Assembly: GCA_017468925.1 (NCBI GenBank)
Contig: JAFUHI010000009.1
Coordinates: 400,162-464,161, forward strand
Source of the DNA: Bacilli bacterium
GTDB taxonomy: Bacteria > Bacillota_I > Bacilli_A > RFN20 > CAG-826
Length of the DNA: 64,000 nucleotides
Direction: 5' to 3'
Numbering within the stretch: the first letter of the stretch is position 1; each line of letters opens with the position of its first letter. The notes under the pieces were generated by a model that was not told the DNA's origin, ran no database searches, and saw nothing but the letters and a program-made list of their open reading frames with translations. Position numbers and translations under genes: made by a program. Below are positions 18,021 through 26,730 of this stretch, piece after piece.

Positions 18021-19424
18021 ATGAAAAACGTCAAAGGAATATTATTAATGACCGCTCTACTATCTTCTGTAGCGGCTCTTTCCGCATGCGGAAGCAAAGA
18101 AGAAGAGGTGCAAGAAGGAAAGACATTGCTTAATTTTGAATATCTTCAAGCAGGTTTTGGCGACGCCCCATATCAGGCTCTTGCCGAAGCTTTTATGGCG
18201 GAGCACGATGATGTTTTGGTGAAGCTTAGACCAAATAAAGACATCAACACCACGACCGCCTCCCGCTTGGAGACAAAAAACAATATGTCTGATATCTATA
18301 TCGTTAGAGATGTATTGGAAATTCAAAGATGGGCCGCCAAAGGCTGGGTTCATGATTTAAAGGACGATGTTTATTCCGCGAAGATAGATGGGGAAGAGAC
18401 ATTGATGGATTTGATGGATGAGGATGCTTTGGAATATTCCAAGGTAAACGACCATTTCTATTCAGTTCCTGAATATTACAACATCGATGGTTTTGTTTAT
18501 GATGCGGCTTTGTGGGAGAAAAACGGCTGGGAAGTGCCGACAACCACTAAAGAATTAGAAGAGCTTTGCTTGAAAATAAAAAGCGATAGCACTGTCGCCC
18601 CAATCGTTTATTGCGGCGGGCCTAATTCCGCAGACGGATATTTATATTTCGCCACAGATGGTTGGATGACCGCCTTTGAAGGAAGGACTAACCTCAAGAG
18701 ATTCTATGCCTTTGAATCGCCCGATGTATTCAAGCCAGAGAATTCAAGAGGCAAGTGGCACGGATTAACAAACCTCAAAACATTCTTCTATGGCGATTAT
18801 GTCATGGCGAGATCGCAAGATAAAGACTTTATGACCGCTCAAAAAGACATAATAGACGGGAAAGCCGCCATGATGTTAAACGGTTCTTGGTTCATCAATG
18901 AAAACAAAAGAATGCTGGATGTCAATCCAAAAGCCAACATGAAGATGTTCAAGGTGCCTGAGGTATCCGATAGCAACAATGTCAAATTGCGCGCAGAAGG
19001 TTATGCGACTGTGACCGGAAAAGAATTAATCTGCGCCGACGTAGGTGCATCATATTTCATCCCAGAATACGCCCCACATAGAGATTTAGCCGTCGAATTC
19101 CTCAAATTTATCAATAGGCGTTCCAGCAGCGTTCTCTACACTTTGAATTCCAATGCCCCAAGGCCTCTTGATTACAATATCGATCCGACTTCGGAAGCAT
19201 ATAAAGACATGACTGATTTCGGAAAATCAGTTTTGGATATCGTAAGAAACAATGAACTATTCCTCGCGTTTTCAAAAAGTCCATTAATGTTAGAAGGACA
19301 TGTTGGATTGTATGCCAAAGGAAGAAGGGAATCTTCAATCTATCAGAAAATGACTCCAGATGAGGTTTTGGAAGACGAATACAATTACGTCTTGAATAAC
19401 TGGGATTCCTGGACTAAAGCCTAA
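18021..19424 (+). CDS. Extracellular sugar-binding lipoprotein (ABC solute-binding family 1)
   Basis: A 467-residue protein with an AGGAGG ribosome site, a lipoprotein signal and lipobox (LSACG, Cys near residue 23). The body is a type-1 solute-binding protein: LLNFEYLQAGFG at the start, the hinge region with MLNGSWFINE (about residue 280) and the typical PRPLDYN segment near residue 375. It delivers an oligosaccharide to the two permeases at 12442-14273. It is the last gene of the operon; a weak hairpin with a T run follows. Confidence 0.92.
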   Translation: MKNVKGILLMTALLSSVAALSACGSKEEEVQEGKTLLNFEYLQAGFGDAPYQALAEAFMAEHDDVLVKLRPNKDINTTTASRLETKNNMSDIYIVRDVLEIQRWAAKGWVHDLKDDVYSAKIDGEETLMDLMDEDALEYSKVNDHFYSVPEYYNIDGFVYDAALWEKNGWEVPTTTKELEELCLKIKSDSTVAPIVYCGGPNSADGYLYFATDGWMTAFEGRTNLKRFYAFESPDVFKPENSRGKWHGLTNLKTFFYGDYVMARSQDKDFMTAQKDIIDGKAAMMLNGSWFINENKRMLDVNPKANMKMFKVPEVSDSNNVKLRAEGYATVTGKELICADVGASYFIPEYAPHRDLAVEFLKFINRRSSSVLYTLNSNAPRPLDYNIDPTSEAYKDMTDFGKSVLDIVRNNELFLAFSKSPLMLEGHVGLYAKGRRESSIYQKMTPDEVLEDEYNYVLNNWDSWTKA

Positions 19425-19444
19425 TAGATTATTTATGCAAAATC

Positions 19445-19466
19445 GCTCCAGAAATGGGGCTTTTTT
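19445..19466 (+). terminator. Weak intrinsic terminator of the glycan operon
   Basis: A 5-bp stem GCTCC / GGGGC (one G-U pair) with a 6-nt loop, followed by six T. It lies just after the binding-protein gene and before the convergent CPBP gene. Confidence 0.6.
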
Positions 19467-19483
19467 GATTTTGAAAATCAAGT

Positions 19484-20230
19484 TTATGATTCTAGATTCT
19501 TTTCGTCAATGCTTTCTTTGATATGCCAGAAAGCCGCATAGCCCACGAAAACGACACCAAAGGCGATGTTGACTAGGAAGAATTTATAATTCCATTCGCT
19601 TCCGCCTAACGCTAAATAGACATCTGTTTCAAGGAAATTGAATAAGAAGTGGAACAACAACGCCAAAGGCAAGTCGTCTATCGTGGCAAAATACCCACAG
19701 ATTAGCCCGATAAAGAAAGTGTATCCTATTTGGGCAAAAGTCGTGCCTATATCCATTCCTGAGAATAGATTGAATATATGGCAAATAGCAAATATTCCAG
19801 CACTTATCAAAATGCTTAGATGCTTATTGAATTTCATTCTTAACGAAGGAAGAAGAGAATATCTGAAAACCGTTTCTTCGCATAACACCGTTAGCAATGT
19901 GATTAAACCGCTTTGATATAAAAGCGACATATTCCCACTTTGGTAGCGATCTGCAGGGAAAACAAGGTAAATAAATAGATTTGAGAAGCATAGAAGCAAC
20001 GTTGGCCAAAGATATGGATGAATCTTTACGGATGGCTTATAAAGCGATTTGTCAAAGAATTGAATCAGGATAACTGCAATCAAAACGGCGACCCTAAGCG
20101 AAGCGTCATAAATCCATTTATAAGCAGCATCCCCATACCAAGGTATTGAGACAACGCCTATATACAAAAGAATCAATATAAGCGATCCGAGAAATCTATA
20201 TGTGAATGTTCTTTCTTTAGTATCTGCCAT
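19484..20230 (-). CDS. CPBP-family intramembrane metalloprotease
   Basis: A 248-residue membrane protein with about seven helices. All CPBP (Abi/CAAX-like) motifs are present: EETVFR (EExxxR, about residue 113), FAICH (FxxxH, about residue 146) and HFLFN (HxxxN, about residue 193). Members cut or process peptides in the membrane, and some work in bacteriocin maturation or immunity, but there is no bacteriocin gene nearby. It is divergent from lgt with only 35 nt between start codons. A TATACT hexamer 6 nt before the ATG suggests a leaderless mRNA. Confidence 0.85.
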   Translation of the reverse strand: MADTKERTFTYRFLGSLILILLYIGVVSIPWYGDAAYKWIYDASLRVAVLIAVILIQFFDKSLYKPSVKIHPYLWPTLLLCFSNLFIYLVFPADRYQSGNMSLLYQSGLITLLTVLCEETVFRYSLLPSLRMKFNKHLSILISAGIFAICHIFNLFSGMDIGTTFAQIGYTFFIGLICGYFATIDDLPLALLFHFLFNFLETDVYLALGGSEWNYKFFLVNIAFGVVFVGYAAFWHIKESIDEKNLES

Positions 20231-20236
20231 ATGTAA

Positions 20237-20259
20237 AGTATAATCTAAAAGATTAAAAT
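20237..20259. promoter_or_regulatory. Overlapping divergent -10 elements (CPBP gene and lgt)
   Basis: On the minus strand TATACT (20242-20237) lies 6 nt before the CPBP ATG. On the plus strand TAAAAT (20254-20259) lies 6 nt before the lgt ATG, and TATAAT occurs at 20239-20244. Neither gene has a Shine-Dalgarno. No good -35 was seen. Confidence 0.45.
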
Positions 20260-20265
20260 ATTGTT

Positions 20266-21036
20266 ATGTTTCCTTACGCGTTTGGCTGGCTAGACATGTA
20301 TGCGGTGATGATTGGGATAGGCATTATCTCGTGTTTTGTATTTCTTGAGATATATTATCGCAAGCAAAAAGTAAGAAAACTTCTAATATCTTATTTTGAG
20401 ATTTTGGGCACGTTAGCGATTGGCTTGGGTTTACTTTTCGCGGTTCTTTTCCAAAATCTATATGATTTCATCGAAAACCCAGAGACTTATTCGTGGTCAT
20501 GGTCAATGACTTTCTATGGTGGTCTTATCGGTGGGGTTGTTTTATTCCTGCTTGGCTATTTCTTTGTGATAAGAAAGAAATTCGGTCCGCAGATGAGAAA
20601 TCTTTTGACTATTGCGCCCGCTTGTATAACGATTGCTCATGCTTTTGGAAGAATTGGATGCTTCCTTTCAGGATGCTGCTATGGAATAGAGACTGATTCT
20701 CCTTTGGGGGTGTTGTTCCCAGGCCATAATCACGCGGTGTTGCCAACCAATTTATTTGAAGCAGTTTTCTTATTTGTTTTATCTGGTACTTTATTTTTCT
20801 TATCGCTTAAGATTAATTTCAAATACAACATGGGTGTTTACCTGGTATCCTATGGAATTTGGAGATTCATAATCGAATTCTTTAGGGATGACCATAGAGG
20901 CGAATTTATCCCAGGACTCTCCCCAAGCCAGTTTTGGAGCATCATCATGATTGTTGGGGGAATTGTTTTTTTCTTCATTTATCATTTTGTGGAAAAAAGA
21001 ATTGTTAGCAAAAAAGAAGCTCAACAAGAAAATTAG
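20266..21036 (+). CDS. lgt: Prolipoprotein diacylglyceryl transferase
   Basis: A 256-residue integral membrane protein of about seven helices. The Lgt signature lies near residue 126: HAFGRIGCFLSGCCYG, with the conserved His and Arg of the family; the variant with CFLSGCCYG rather than NFxNxExxG is common in Gram-positive Lgt-like enzymes. SWSMTFYGGLIGG near residue 80 and the terminal FIIEFFRDDHRG with its essential-type Arg/Glu are also typical. It adds diacylglycerol from phosphatidylglycerol to the lipobox cysteine, and this window alone has four likely lipoprotein substrates. It is the only gene of its unit. Confidence 0.87.
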   Translation: MFPYAFGWLDMYAVMIGIGIISCFVFLEIYYRKQKVRKLLISYFEILGTLAIGLGLLFAVLFQNLYDFIENPETYSWSWSMTFYGGLIGGVVLFLLGYFFVIRKKFGPQMRNLLTIAPACITIAHAFGRIGCFLSGCCYGIETDSPLGVLFPGHNHAVLPTNLFEAVFLFVLSGTLFFLSLKINFKYNMGVYLVSYGIWRFIIEFFRDDHRGEFIPGLSPSQFWSIIMIVGGIVFFFIYHFVEKRIVSKKEAQQEN

Positions 21037-21151
21037 ATATAAAATCCCCGCCAAAGCCCCTTCAATTTGTGTATAAGAGGTGAAAAGGAGGGATTTATTT
21101 AGTAGCAAAATCACTTTGTACGCATATATCATATGCACAAAATAGTCTTTT

Positions 21152-21182
21152 TTGACGCTTAAGCGTCAGAATTTGCTATAAT
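21152..21182 (+). promoter_or_regulatory. Promoter with perfect 16-nt palindrome (operator)
   Basis: TGACGCTTAAGCGTCA (21153-21168) is a perfect palindrome that overlaps a TTGACG -35. The -10 is an extended TGCTATAAT (TATAAT at 21177-21182), spacer 19 nt. The next ATG is 6 nt after the -10. Confidence 0.65.
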
Positions 21183-21188
21183 TTCTAT

Positions 21189-21860
21189 ATGGGCAATAAA
21201 ATTCCTTCTTCCTGGGTTCATGATATCGAGGCTTTCGAGAAAGCATTCCGTTTGGGCGAAGTCATAAAAGACGAAGTTTTTGTGAATAATCTTTATTCTT
21301 CGATTAACCTATTGGAATTTTTAGCCGCCTCATATTCCTTTTGGGATATTAATGAAAGCTTCGCTCCTGTCTATTGCCAGAATTACCTCATAGTGCTAGG
21401 CAGCCTATATGAAGGCATCATCCAGGCTGCATTTAAAGAAAAAGAAAGAAGATGCCTTGCTATATGCAACGTTTGTTCCAGAGGAGGAGATTGTCCTTTT
21501 TATTGGGCTAAAGACGAAAAAGGCATCAAAGTCATAGGCAGCGAGCTTAGGTTCATCGATCTAATTGAAAGAGCATCGTATCTAGGGATGTTAAAAGGGT
21601 TGAGCGAAGATGACGTTAATGGCATAAGAAAGATAAGGAACAACGTCCATTTGAATAGGCTAAATAGGCGTTTCCAAGACTTTGATACACTCAGCACCGA
21701 AACAATAAACGCCTATCAAGCAACGCTTAAAAAATTATTCTTCGCAGTCTATAAATGGCTTAAAAACAATGGCGACATCTGTCTATATGATGAGAACAAA
21801 TCCTCACTTAAGAAAAGAAATATCGATATAGATTCGTTAGAGGATAGATTTGGGATGTAA
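21189..21860 (+). CDS. Unknown protein, possibly HEPN-like
   Basis: A 223-residue soluble, mainly helical protein that I do not recognise for certain. Near residue 150-157 it has RKIRNNVH, which fits the R-x(4-6)-H pattern of HEPN domains (RNases or scaffold proteins in toxin-antitoxin, defence and DUF4145 families). A Cys cluster, C-x-x-C-x5-C (about residues 90-98), could bind zinc. The C-terminus is charged. Its promoter carries a perfect palindrome and the ATG sits at the likely transcription start, so it is tightly regulated and read from a leaderless mRNA. No MNT-type partner lies next to it. A function should not be assigned from this alone. Confidence 0.5.
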   Translation: MGNKIPSSWVHDIEAFEKAFRLGEVIKDEVFVNNLYSSINLLEFLAASYSFWDINESFAPVYCQNYLIVLGSLYEGIIQAAFKEKERRCLAICNVCSRGGDCPFYWAKDEKGIKVIGSELRFIDLIERASYLGMLKGLSEDDVNGIRKIRNNVHLNRLNRRFQDFDTLSTETINAYQATLKKLFFAVYKWLKNNGDICLYDENKSSLKKRNIDIDSLEDRFGM

Positions 21861-21861
21861 T

Positions 21862-23277
21862 ATGGCGAAAGAGAAGAAGAAAATAAATTCCAAAATCAAA
21901 TACGCCATATCAATTGGATTGGTGTTATTTCTCACGGTGTTTTCGCTTATTTTCTCCCTCTATGGTGCAGGTGAAGGAGACGTAGGGAAAGGATATCAAA
22001 TCGTCAGCAGCTCCTTGGTTTCGGCCGATCCGATATATTTGCTTATAATATTTGGCTTGATTCTAGTTTCATATTTGATTGATGGCCTGATCATTCTTGT
22101 TTTTTGTCGTTTGTACACCAGACATTATAAATTCCATCAAGGGCTCGCCAATGCGATGATAGGCGCTTTCTATAGCGCTGTCACCCCAGCATCAAGCGGA
22201 GGCCAAGTGATGCAAGCCTACACAATGAAAAAGCAAGGCGTAGAGGTTTCAAATGCCGCCTCAATCCTGGTCATGTGGTTTATTATTTATCAATCTAGCT
22301 TGGTGGCGTTCGACGTTGTCGCCGTTTTGTTTGAGTGGACCACGATTGGATCAATCACCGCGTTTAAAATACCAGGGGTAGAGGTTGGCTCATGGGATGG
22401 AACAATCCCGATGTTACCAATGATTATAGTGGGATTTGCTTTGAATGTCGGGGTTATCTTGATTCTATTCTTAATGAGTTACAACTCCAAAGTTCATAAC
22501 TTCATCATGCATTATGGCATTGATATATTGGCTAAATTAAAGATTCTTAAGAACCCGGATAGAACTAGAGAGAATTTAAGAGTCCAGGTCGAGAACTTCA
22601 AAATTGAATTGCGAAGACTTCAATCGAATTTCCCTGTAACGATTTTGATTTTCTTGTTGTTTACAATCAACCTATTCATTAGATTCTCCCTTCCGTATTT
22701 TGCCGGTGCTGCTTTGAGCGATGCATATTATTATGAAGTTGGAAATGCCTATTTCGATCCGGGATACAGGCCTTTATTCTATGTTCTTTTCGACGCCGCG
22801 TGTCGGAGCTCATTCCACCAAATGGTAACTGGTTTGCTTCCTTTGCCGGGTGGCGCGGGAGTCTCGGAATTATTCTTTGCTATTATGTTCAAGGATTTCT
22901 TTACGACCGCAGATATCGCTTCTACCCAGATTCTTTGGAGAACCGCCTCATTCCATATTGTCGTTATGGCGTCTGGCTTGGTTGCTGCTCTATATCATTC
23001 TAGACCAAGAGAAGATTATAAATTCGCCAATAGAGAAACATACATCAATTTGCAGCTTGAAACATTTGATGAAAGAAAACGTTCCTCTGACACAATCTAT
23101 GAAACAAGCATGCTTTCTAGAAAAGCATTGAGGGAACAATTGTTTGCGATTGGGTTTAAAAATAATGAATATCTTACGGGGGACGCCGAAGGATATCTAA
23201 AAGAGTTGAATAGAATCGGTGACAATAGAAAGCGTAGACCGATGATTAAGAAAACCAAGAAAGAGGAAAACAGATGA
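21862..23277 (+). CDS. YbhN/UPF0104-type membrane protein (MprF-like flippase domain)
   Basis: The ATG at 21862 (471 residues) is preferred to an in-frame TTG at 21850, which overlaps the previous gene. The protein has about eight membrane helices and the lysylphosphatidylglycerol-synthase transmembrane (YbhN) fold: SAVTPASSGGQVMQAY near residue 110 and LLPLPGGAGVSELFF near residue 325 are the two family motifs. Such proteins often flip lipids or work with glycosyltransferases. The next gene, a GT4 glycolipid synthase, overlaps by 4 nt, so it may move glycolipid or lipoteichoic acid anchor across the membrane. There is no lysyl-transferase domain. Confidence 0.82.
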   Translation: MAKEKKKINSKIKYAISIGLVLFLTVFSLIFSLYGAGEGDVGKGYQIVSSSLVSADPIYLLIIFGLILVSYLIDGLIILVFCRLYTRHYKFHQGLANAMIGAFYSAVTPASSGGQVMQAYTMKKQGVEVSNAASILVMWFIIYQSSLVAFDVVAVLFEWTTIGSITAFKIPGVEVGSWDGTIPMLPMIIVGFALNVGVILILFLMSYNSKVHNFIMHYGIDILAKLKILKNPDRTRENLRVQVENFKIELRRLQSNFPVTILIFLLFTINLFIRFSLPYFAGAALSDAYYYEVGNAYFDPGYRPLFYVLFDAACRSSFHQMVTGLLPLPGGAGVSELFFAIMFKDFFTTADIASTQILWRTASFHIVVMASGLVAALYHSRPREDYKFANRETYINLQLETFDERKRSSDTIYETSMLSRKALREQLFAIGFKNNEYLTGDAEGYLKELNRIGDNRKRRPMIKKTKKEENR

Positions 23278-24452
23278 GAATCGCAATCTTTTCTGATACA
23301 TTCACCCCAGAAATCAATGGTGTAGCCACCTCGACTTATAACCTCTTTTTGACGTTAAGAGCCCACGGCGAAGAGGTTGTGGTGGTCACCACCAATCATT
23401 TCGATAATCAATTCAAATATGAAGATGGAGTGATGAGAATCCCTGGTATCACGATTCTTAAAAAAGCATACGGCTACAAATTAGCGGGCTTCTATAACGC
23501 CGAAGCTGCAAAGATATTGAAGGAATTTAAACCTGAAGTCATTCATATCCAAACGGATGGAGGAATAGGTCAGTTTGGTTTCATCACCGCTTCAGCGCTT
23601 AAATGCGCATCGGTCTACACTTTCCACACAATGCTTGAGGATTATGCTTATTATGTGACTAGAGGCGTGTTCTTAGAAAGGGTGAGCAGGGGCATATTGC
23701 GTGGCTATGTAAGATACAAATCAACCGAAGCCGATGAATTTATCACCCCATCGAAGAAGATTCAGGATTATATGCGCTCAATCGGAGTTGATTCGTATAT
23801 AAATGTCATCCCTACAGGCATTAATTTCAAAGCGTTCGATAGAAACGATGTGGATCCAGCCAAAGTCAAAGAAATCAAAAAGAAATATGGAATAGAGGGG
23901 AAGAAGGTTTTGCTTTCCCTGGGAAGGGTCGCCAAAGAAAAATCCATCGATATTTGCATTGAAGGGTACGCAAAATACCTTTCTACGGCAAAAGATGATA
24001 ATTCCATTATGATGGTCGTAGGGGGAGGCCCGGCCATAGATGAATTAATCAAATTCAGCGAGAAACTTGGCATAAAGGACAAAGTGATTTTCACCGATAA
24101 AGTTCTGCCTAGTGAGGCGCCACTATATTATTCTTTGGGCGATGTATTCTGTTCCGCCTCGATCACCGAAACCCAAGGGCTTACATTCATGGAATCAATG
24201 GCCTCTTTCAACATCCTTTTCGCTAGATACGACGATAGTTTAACCAGCCTAATAAAAGATGGGCAAAATGGATTTTTCTTCTTTGATTCTGATGATTTCG
24301 CCGCAAAACTCCCCTCTTTATTTGGTTTGAAGCCAGAAGAAAAAGAAAAAATATTATTGGAGGCGATGAAATCAATCGACCCTTATTCGCTCGATGTGTT
24401 TTATTCAAGTGTCATGGAGGTTTATAGACGTGCAATACGCAAAAAGTGGTAA
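23274..24452 (+). CDS. GT4 glycosyltransferase, probable diacylglycerol glucosyltransferase
   Basis: A 392-residue GT-B enzyme. The N-terminus (MRIAIFSDTFTPEINGVATS) is typical of 1,2-diacylglycerol 3-glucosyltransferases (alMGS type) of low-GC bacteria. The C-terminal half has the GT4 donor-site loop GRVAKEKSIDI near residue 217 and the EX7E motif ETQGLTFME near residue 302. It is likely to glucosylate diacylglycerol on the inner leaflet, making glycolipid for the membrane or an anchor for lipoteichoic acid. The start codon overlaps the stop of the YbhN-like gene (ATGA). Confidence 0.85.
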   Translation: MRIAIFSDTFTPEINGVATSTYNLFLTLRAHGEEVVVVTTNHFDNQFKYEDGVMRIPGITILKKAYGYKLAGFYNAEAAKILKEFKPEVIHIQTDGGIGQFGFITASALKCASVYTFHTMLEDYAYYVTRGVFLERVSRGILRGYVRYKSTEADEFITPSKKIQDYMRSIGVDSYINVIPTGINFKAFDRNDVDPAKVKEIKKKYGIEGKKVLLSLGRVAKEKSIDICIEGYAKYLSTAKDDNSIMMVVGGGPAIDELIKFSEKLGIKDKVIFTDKVLPSEAPLYYSLGDVFCSASITETQGLTFMESMASFNILFARYDDSLTSLIKDGQNGFFFFDSDDFAAKLPSLFGLKPEEKEKILLEAMKSIDPYSLDVFYSSVMEVYRRAIRKKW

Positions 24453-24459
24453 TAAGCCC

Positions 24460-25227
24460 ATGACAATAATCGACATAAAAAGAAATAAGAAAAAGCAAAT
24501 TGTGGTCTGCTTTACTGATGAAGAAATCGTTATGAGTGAGAATGTTTTCTCCTCGTTCTTGCTTTATAAAGGAAAAACTTTATCCCCAAAAGAAATAAAG
24601 AACATAAAGGAGACGAACGATAAAGAAAGTTTATATAACTACGCTTTGTCTTCACTCAATAGAGGCTCATTCTCCGTCAATGAAATGAAAGCCAAATTAT
24701 TAAAAAGATGCGATGATTCGGATAGGGTTGATGAGATTTTATTCTCTTTGACAAATATTGGCTTGCTTGATGATAAGCAATATGCGATTGACTATGCCGA
24801 AATGATGGGAAACAAATTGTATGGAAAGCAACATATCATAAACAAATTGCTTCATGAGAAGAGGATCTCCAAGCCATATGTCGATTCGCTAAAATTCAAA
24901 AACGAAAAAGCTCATGCCGAAAAGGCCCTTGCTTTAAAGGAAAAAAGCTATGCGTCGCTTCCATATAAACAAAAAAGAAACAAACTTAACGCATATTTGG
25001 AAAGGCGAGGCTATGAAAGAAGCACGATAGAGGAGGTTTTATCTTCCATCAAGGAAAATCCCAAGGAAGTGCAAAAACGTCTTCTAAACGAAGCGGAGAA
25101 AGCGAAAAAGAGGTATTCTAGAAAATATAGCGGATACGATCTCAAACAGAAGATATATTCTTTTTTGCAAAGCAAAGGATATTCAAATAACGATATAAGC
25201 CAAGTGCTAGAAAGGATAAAATTATGA
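24460..25227 (+). CDS. recX: RecX-family regulator of RecA
   Basis: About 255 residues from the ATG at 24460, 7 nt after the previous stop; an earlier start would lie inside the glycosyltransferase gene. It consists of repeated three-helix units: YALSSLNRGSFSVNEMKAKLLKR, then GLLDDKQYAIDYAEMM and GKQHIINKLLHEKRI, the classic RecX pattern. RecX binds within the RecA filament groove and limits recombination. recA itself lies 25 kb away at 49662. The protein is of the long Bacillus type rather than the 150-residue proteobacterial form. It overlaps yhaM by 4 nt. Confidence 0.88.
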   Translation: MTIIDIKRNKKKQIVVCFTDEEIVMSENVFSSFLLYKGKTLSPKEIKNIKETNDKESLYNYALSSLNRGSFSVNEMKAKLLKRCDDSDRVDEILFSLTNIGLLDDKQYAIDYAEMMGNKLYGKQHIINKLLHEKRISKPYVDSLKFKNEKAHAEKALALKEKSYASLPYKQKRNKLNAYLERRGYERSTIEEVLSSIKENPKEVQKRLLNEAEKAKKRYSRKYSGYDLKQKIYSFLQSKGYSNNDISQVLERIKL

Positions 25228-26186
25228 ATTTTGAAAAAGGACAATTTGTCTCCTCACTAAAAAGTGGAGACCATGTTGAAGGGGTGTTTTTGATCACATC
25301 ATGCGCTCAATGTGTCAACAACAAAGGAAAGCCATATCTGAATATAGAATTGCAGGATTGCACAGGATCCGCTGACGCAAAGAAATGGGATGTGTTTGAA
25401 GGCGATTTAGATATTTTGCATTCAAAGAAGCTAGCCTTCATTGAGGGCGAGGCCAATGAATACAATGGCAAAGTGCAAATAAAGATTGTTAAAGCCGCCC
25501 CGATCGATGCATCAATCGAAGAGATGGATAATTCGCTATTCGCCATCAATGCCCCAGTCAAAAAGGAAGATTTGGTGGCGAGATTGAATTATTTTCTTGA
25601 TTCATTTACGAATGAAGACATCAAAAAGATGGTTAATCATCTAATTGAGAAGAATTACAAGGCCTACATTGATTATCCTGCAGCGACTAGAAACCATCAT
25701 AATTATGTATCTGGCTTGCTTTACCATTCTTTATGCATGGCAAAACTTGCCGAGAAAGTCGCCTCACAATATAAAAGTCTTAATAAAGATTTGCTAATTG
25801 GAGGCTGTTTGATACACGATATTGGCAAAGTCAAAGAATTAAGCGGCCCGCTTGCTACTGAATATACGACCGAAGGAAGATTGCTAGGTCACATTTCAAT
25901 CGGTCAGGCCGAAGTGAGGATAGCCGCAAAAGAATTGGGGTTAGAAGGAACTGAAATAGCGTTGTTATTGGAGCATATGATCATTTCTCATCATGGACAA
26001 AGCGACTATGGCTCGCCAATCGCGCCAGAGACTAGAGAGGCTCTTGCTTTATCAATAATCGATGATTTCGATGCGAAGATGGCGATGCTTGATAATGTAT
26101 TCTCCGATATGAAACCAGGGGAGTGGAGTGAAAGACTCAAAACAATGGACAATAGAATGTTCTATTTGCCAAAATTCGATAAATAA
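25224..26186 (+). CDS. yhaM: 3'-5' exoribonuclease YhaM
   Basis: A 320-residue protein with an N-terminal OB-fold (about residues 10-95, FLITSCAQCVNNKGKPYLNIELQD) for nucleic acid binding and an HD metal-dependent phosphohydrolase domain (about 155-290). HD ligands are seen in NHHNYVSGLLYHS, LIHDIGK and HMIISHHG. YhaM trims single-stranded RNA, and in streptococci removes short 3' tails; it may also act on DNA. It is the last gene of the run from 21862 and ends 16 nt before a bidirectional terminator. Confidence 0.9.
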   Translation: MNFEKGQFVSSLKSGDHVEGVFLITSCAQCVNNKGKPYLNIELQDCTGSADAKKWDVFEGDLDILHSKKLAFIEGEANEYNGKVQIKIVKAAPIDASIEEMDNSLFAINAPVKKEDLVARLNYFLDSFTNEDIKKMVNHLIEKNYKAYIDYPAATRNHHNYVSGLLYHSLCMAKLAEKVASQYKSLNKDLLIGGCLIHDIGKVKELSGPLATEYTTEGRLLGHISIGQAEVRIAAKELGLEGTEIALLLEHMIISHHGQSDYGSPIAPETREALALSIIDDFDAKMAMLDNVFSDMKPGEWSERLKTMDNRMFYLPKFDK

Positions 26187-26201
26187 TGTGTTAATTAATG
26201 A

Positions 26202-26232
26202 AAAAGCGAGGTTCTAAGTGAATCTCGCTTTT
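26202..26232. terminator. Bidirectional intrinsic terminator
   Basis: A 13-bp stem (AAAAGCGAGGTTC / GAATCTCGCTTTT, one G-U pair) with a 5-nt loop. The A and T tracts let it end both yhaM and the convergent HIT gene. Confidence 0.88.
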
Positions 26233-26235
26233 GCT

Positions 26236-26649
26236 TTATAAACCTTCTTTGATGGTGGATGCTAGAAGCGGCATATCAATTCCGCTTATATCATTTTCCT
26301 TCATCGTGATGGCGAATGTGTTTTCGGCATTCGTATACCTTGGAATGACATGAACATGGAAATGAGGGACGCTTTGACCTGCAATTTCGCCGCAATTCGC
26401 AAGGATATTGGTGCCAACTGCCCCAAGCATCTCCCTTTGAGCCTGCCCAATTCTTTGAGCGACATCCATCACTTTATGCATAATGTCTTTTGGACATGAT
26501 AGGAAATTGTCATAATGCTCCTTTGGCATTACAAGCGTATGACCTTTTGTGACTTGCGAAATATCTAGAATCGCAATCACATCATCATCCTCGTAAATCA
26601 CAGTTGAAGGAATCTCTTTATCGATTATGCGGCAGAATACATCTTTCAT
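26236..26649 (-). CDS. HIT family (Hint-type) nucleotide hydrolase
   Basis: A 137-residue protein of the histidine triad family with the CRIIDKEIPSTVIYEDDDVIAI start and the active-site motif HFHVHVIPR near residue 98. Hint-type enzymes hydrolyse nucleoside phosphoramidates and acyl-adenylates. The ribosome site AAGGAGAT lies 9 nt before the ATG. It is transcribed alone; a terminator for the lipoprotein gene lies upstream of it. Confidence 0.93.
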   Translation of the reverse strand: MKDVFCRIIDKEIPSTVIYEDDDVIAILDISQVTKGHTLVMPKEHYDNFLSCPKDIMHKVMDVAQRIGQAQREMLGAVGTNILANCGEIAGQSVPHFHVHVIPRYTNAENTFAITMKENDISGIDMPLLASTIKEGL

Positions 26650-26690
26650 AAATCTATCTCCTTATATTATTAATATATATAGATATATAA

Positions 26691-26714
26691 AAGGGCGGAT
26701 TATAGCCCGCCCTT
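26691..26714 (-). terminator. Intrinsic terminator of the PrsA-like operon
   Basis: A perfect 8-bp stem AAGGGCGG / CCGCCCTT with an 8-nt loop. Read on the minus strand it is followed by TTTTAT and ends the two lipoprotein genes. Confidence 0.8.
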
Positions 26715-26730
26715 ATTATAGCCCTTTATT

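Noticed and set aside
19484-20230. Bacteriocin immunity function for the CPBP protease
   Set aside because: No bacteriocin precursor or export gene lies within several kb; the family alone does not show it.
23274-26186. Unusual composition of the recX-yhaM block as a sign of transfer
   Set aside because: Codon use and AT content look like those of neighbouring housekeeping genes, and overlaps with flanking genes indicate a settled operon.
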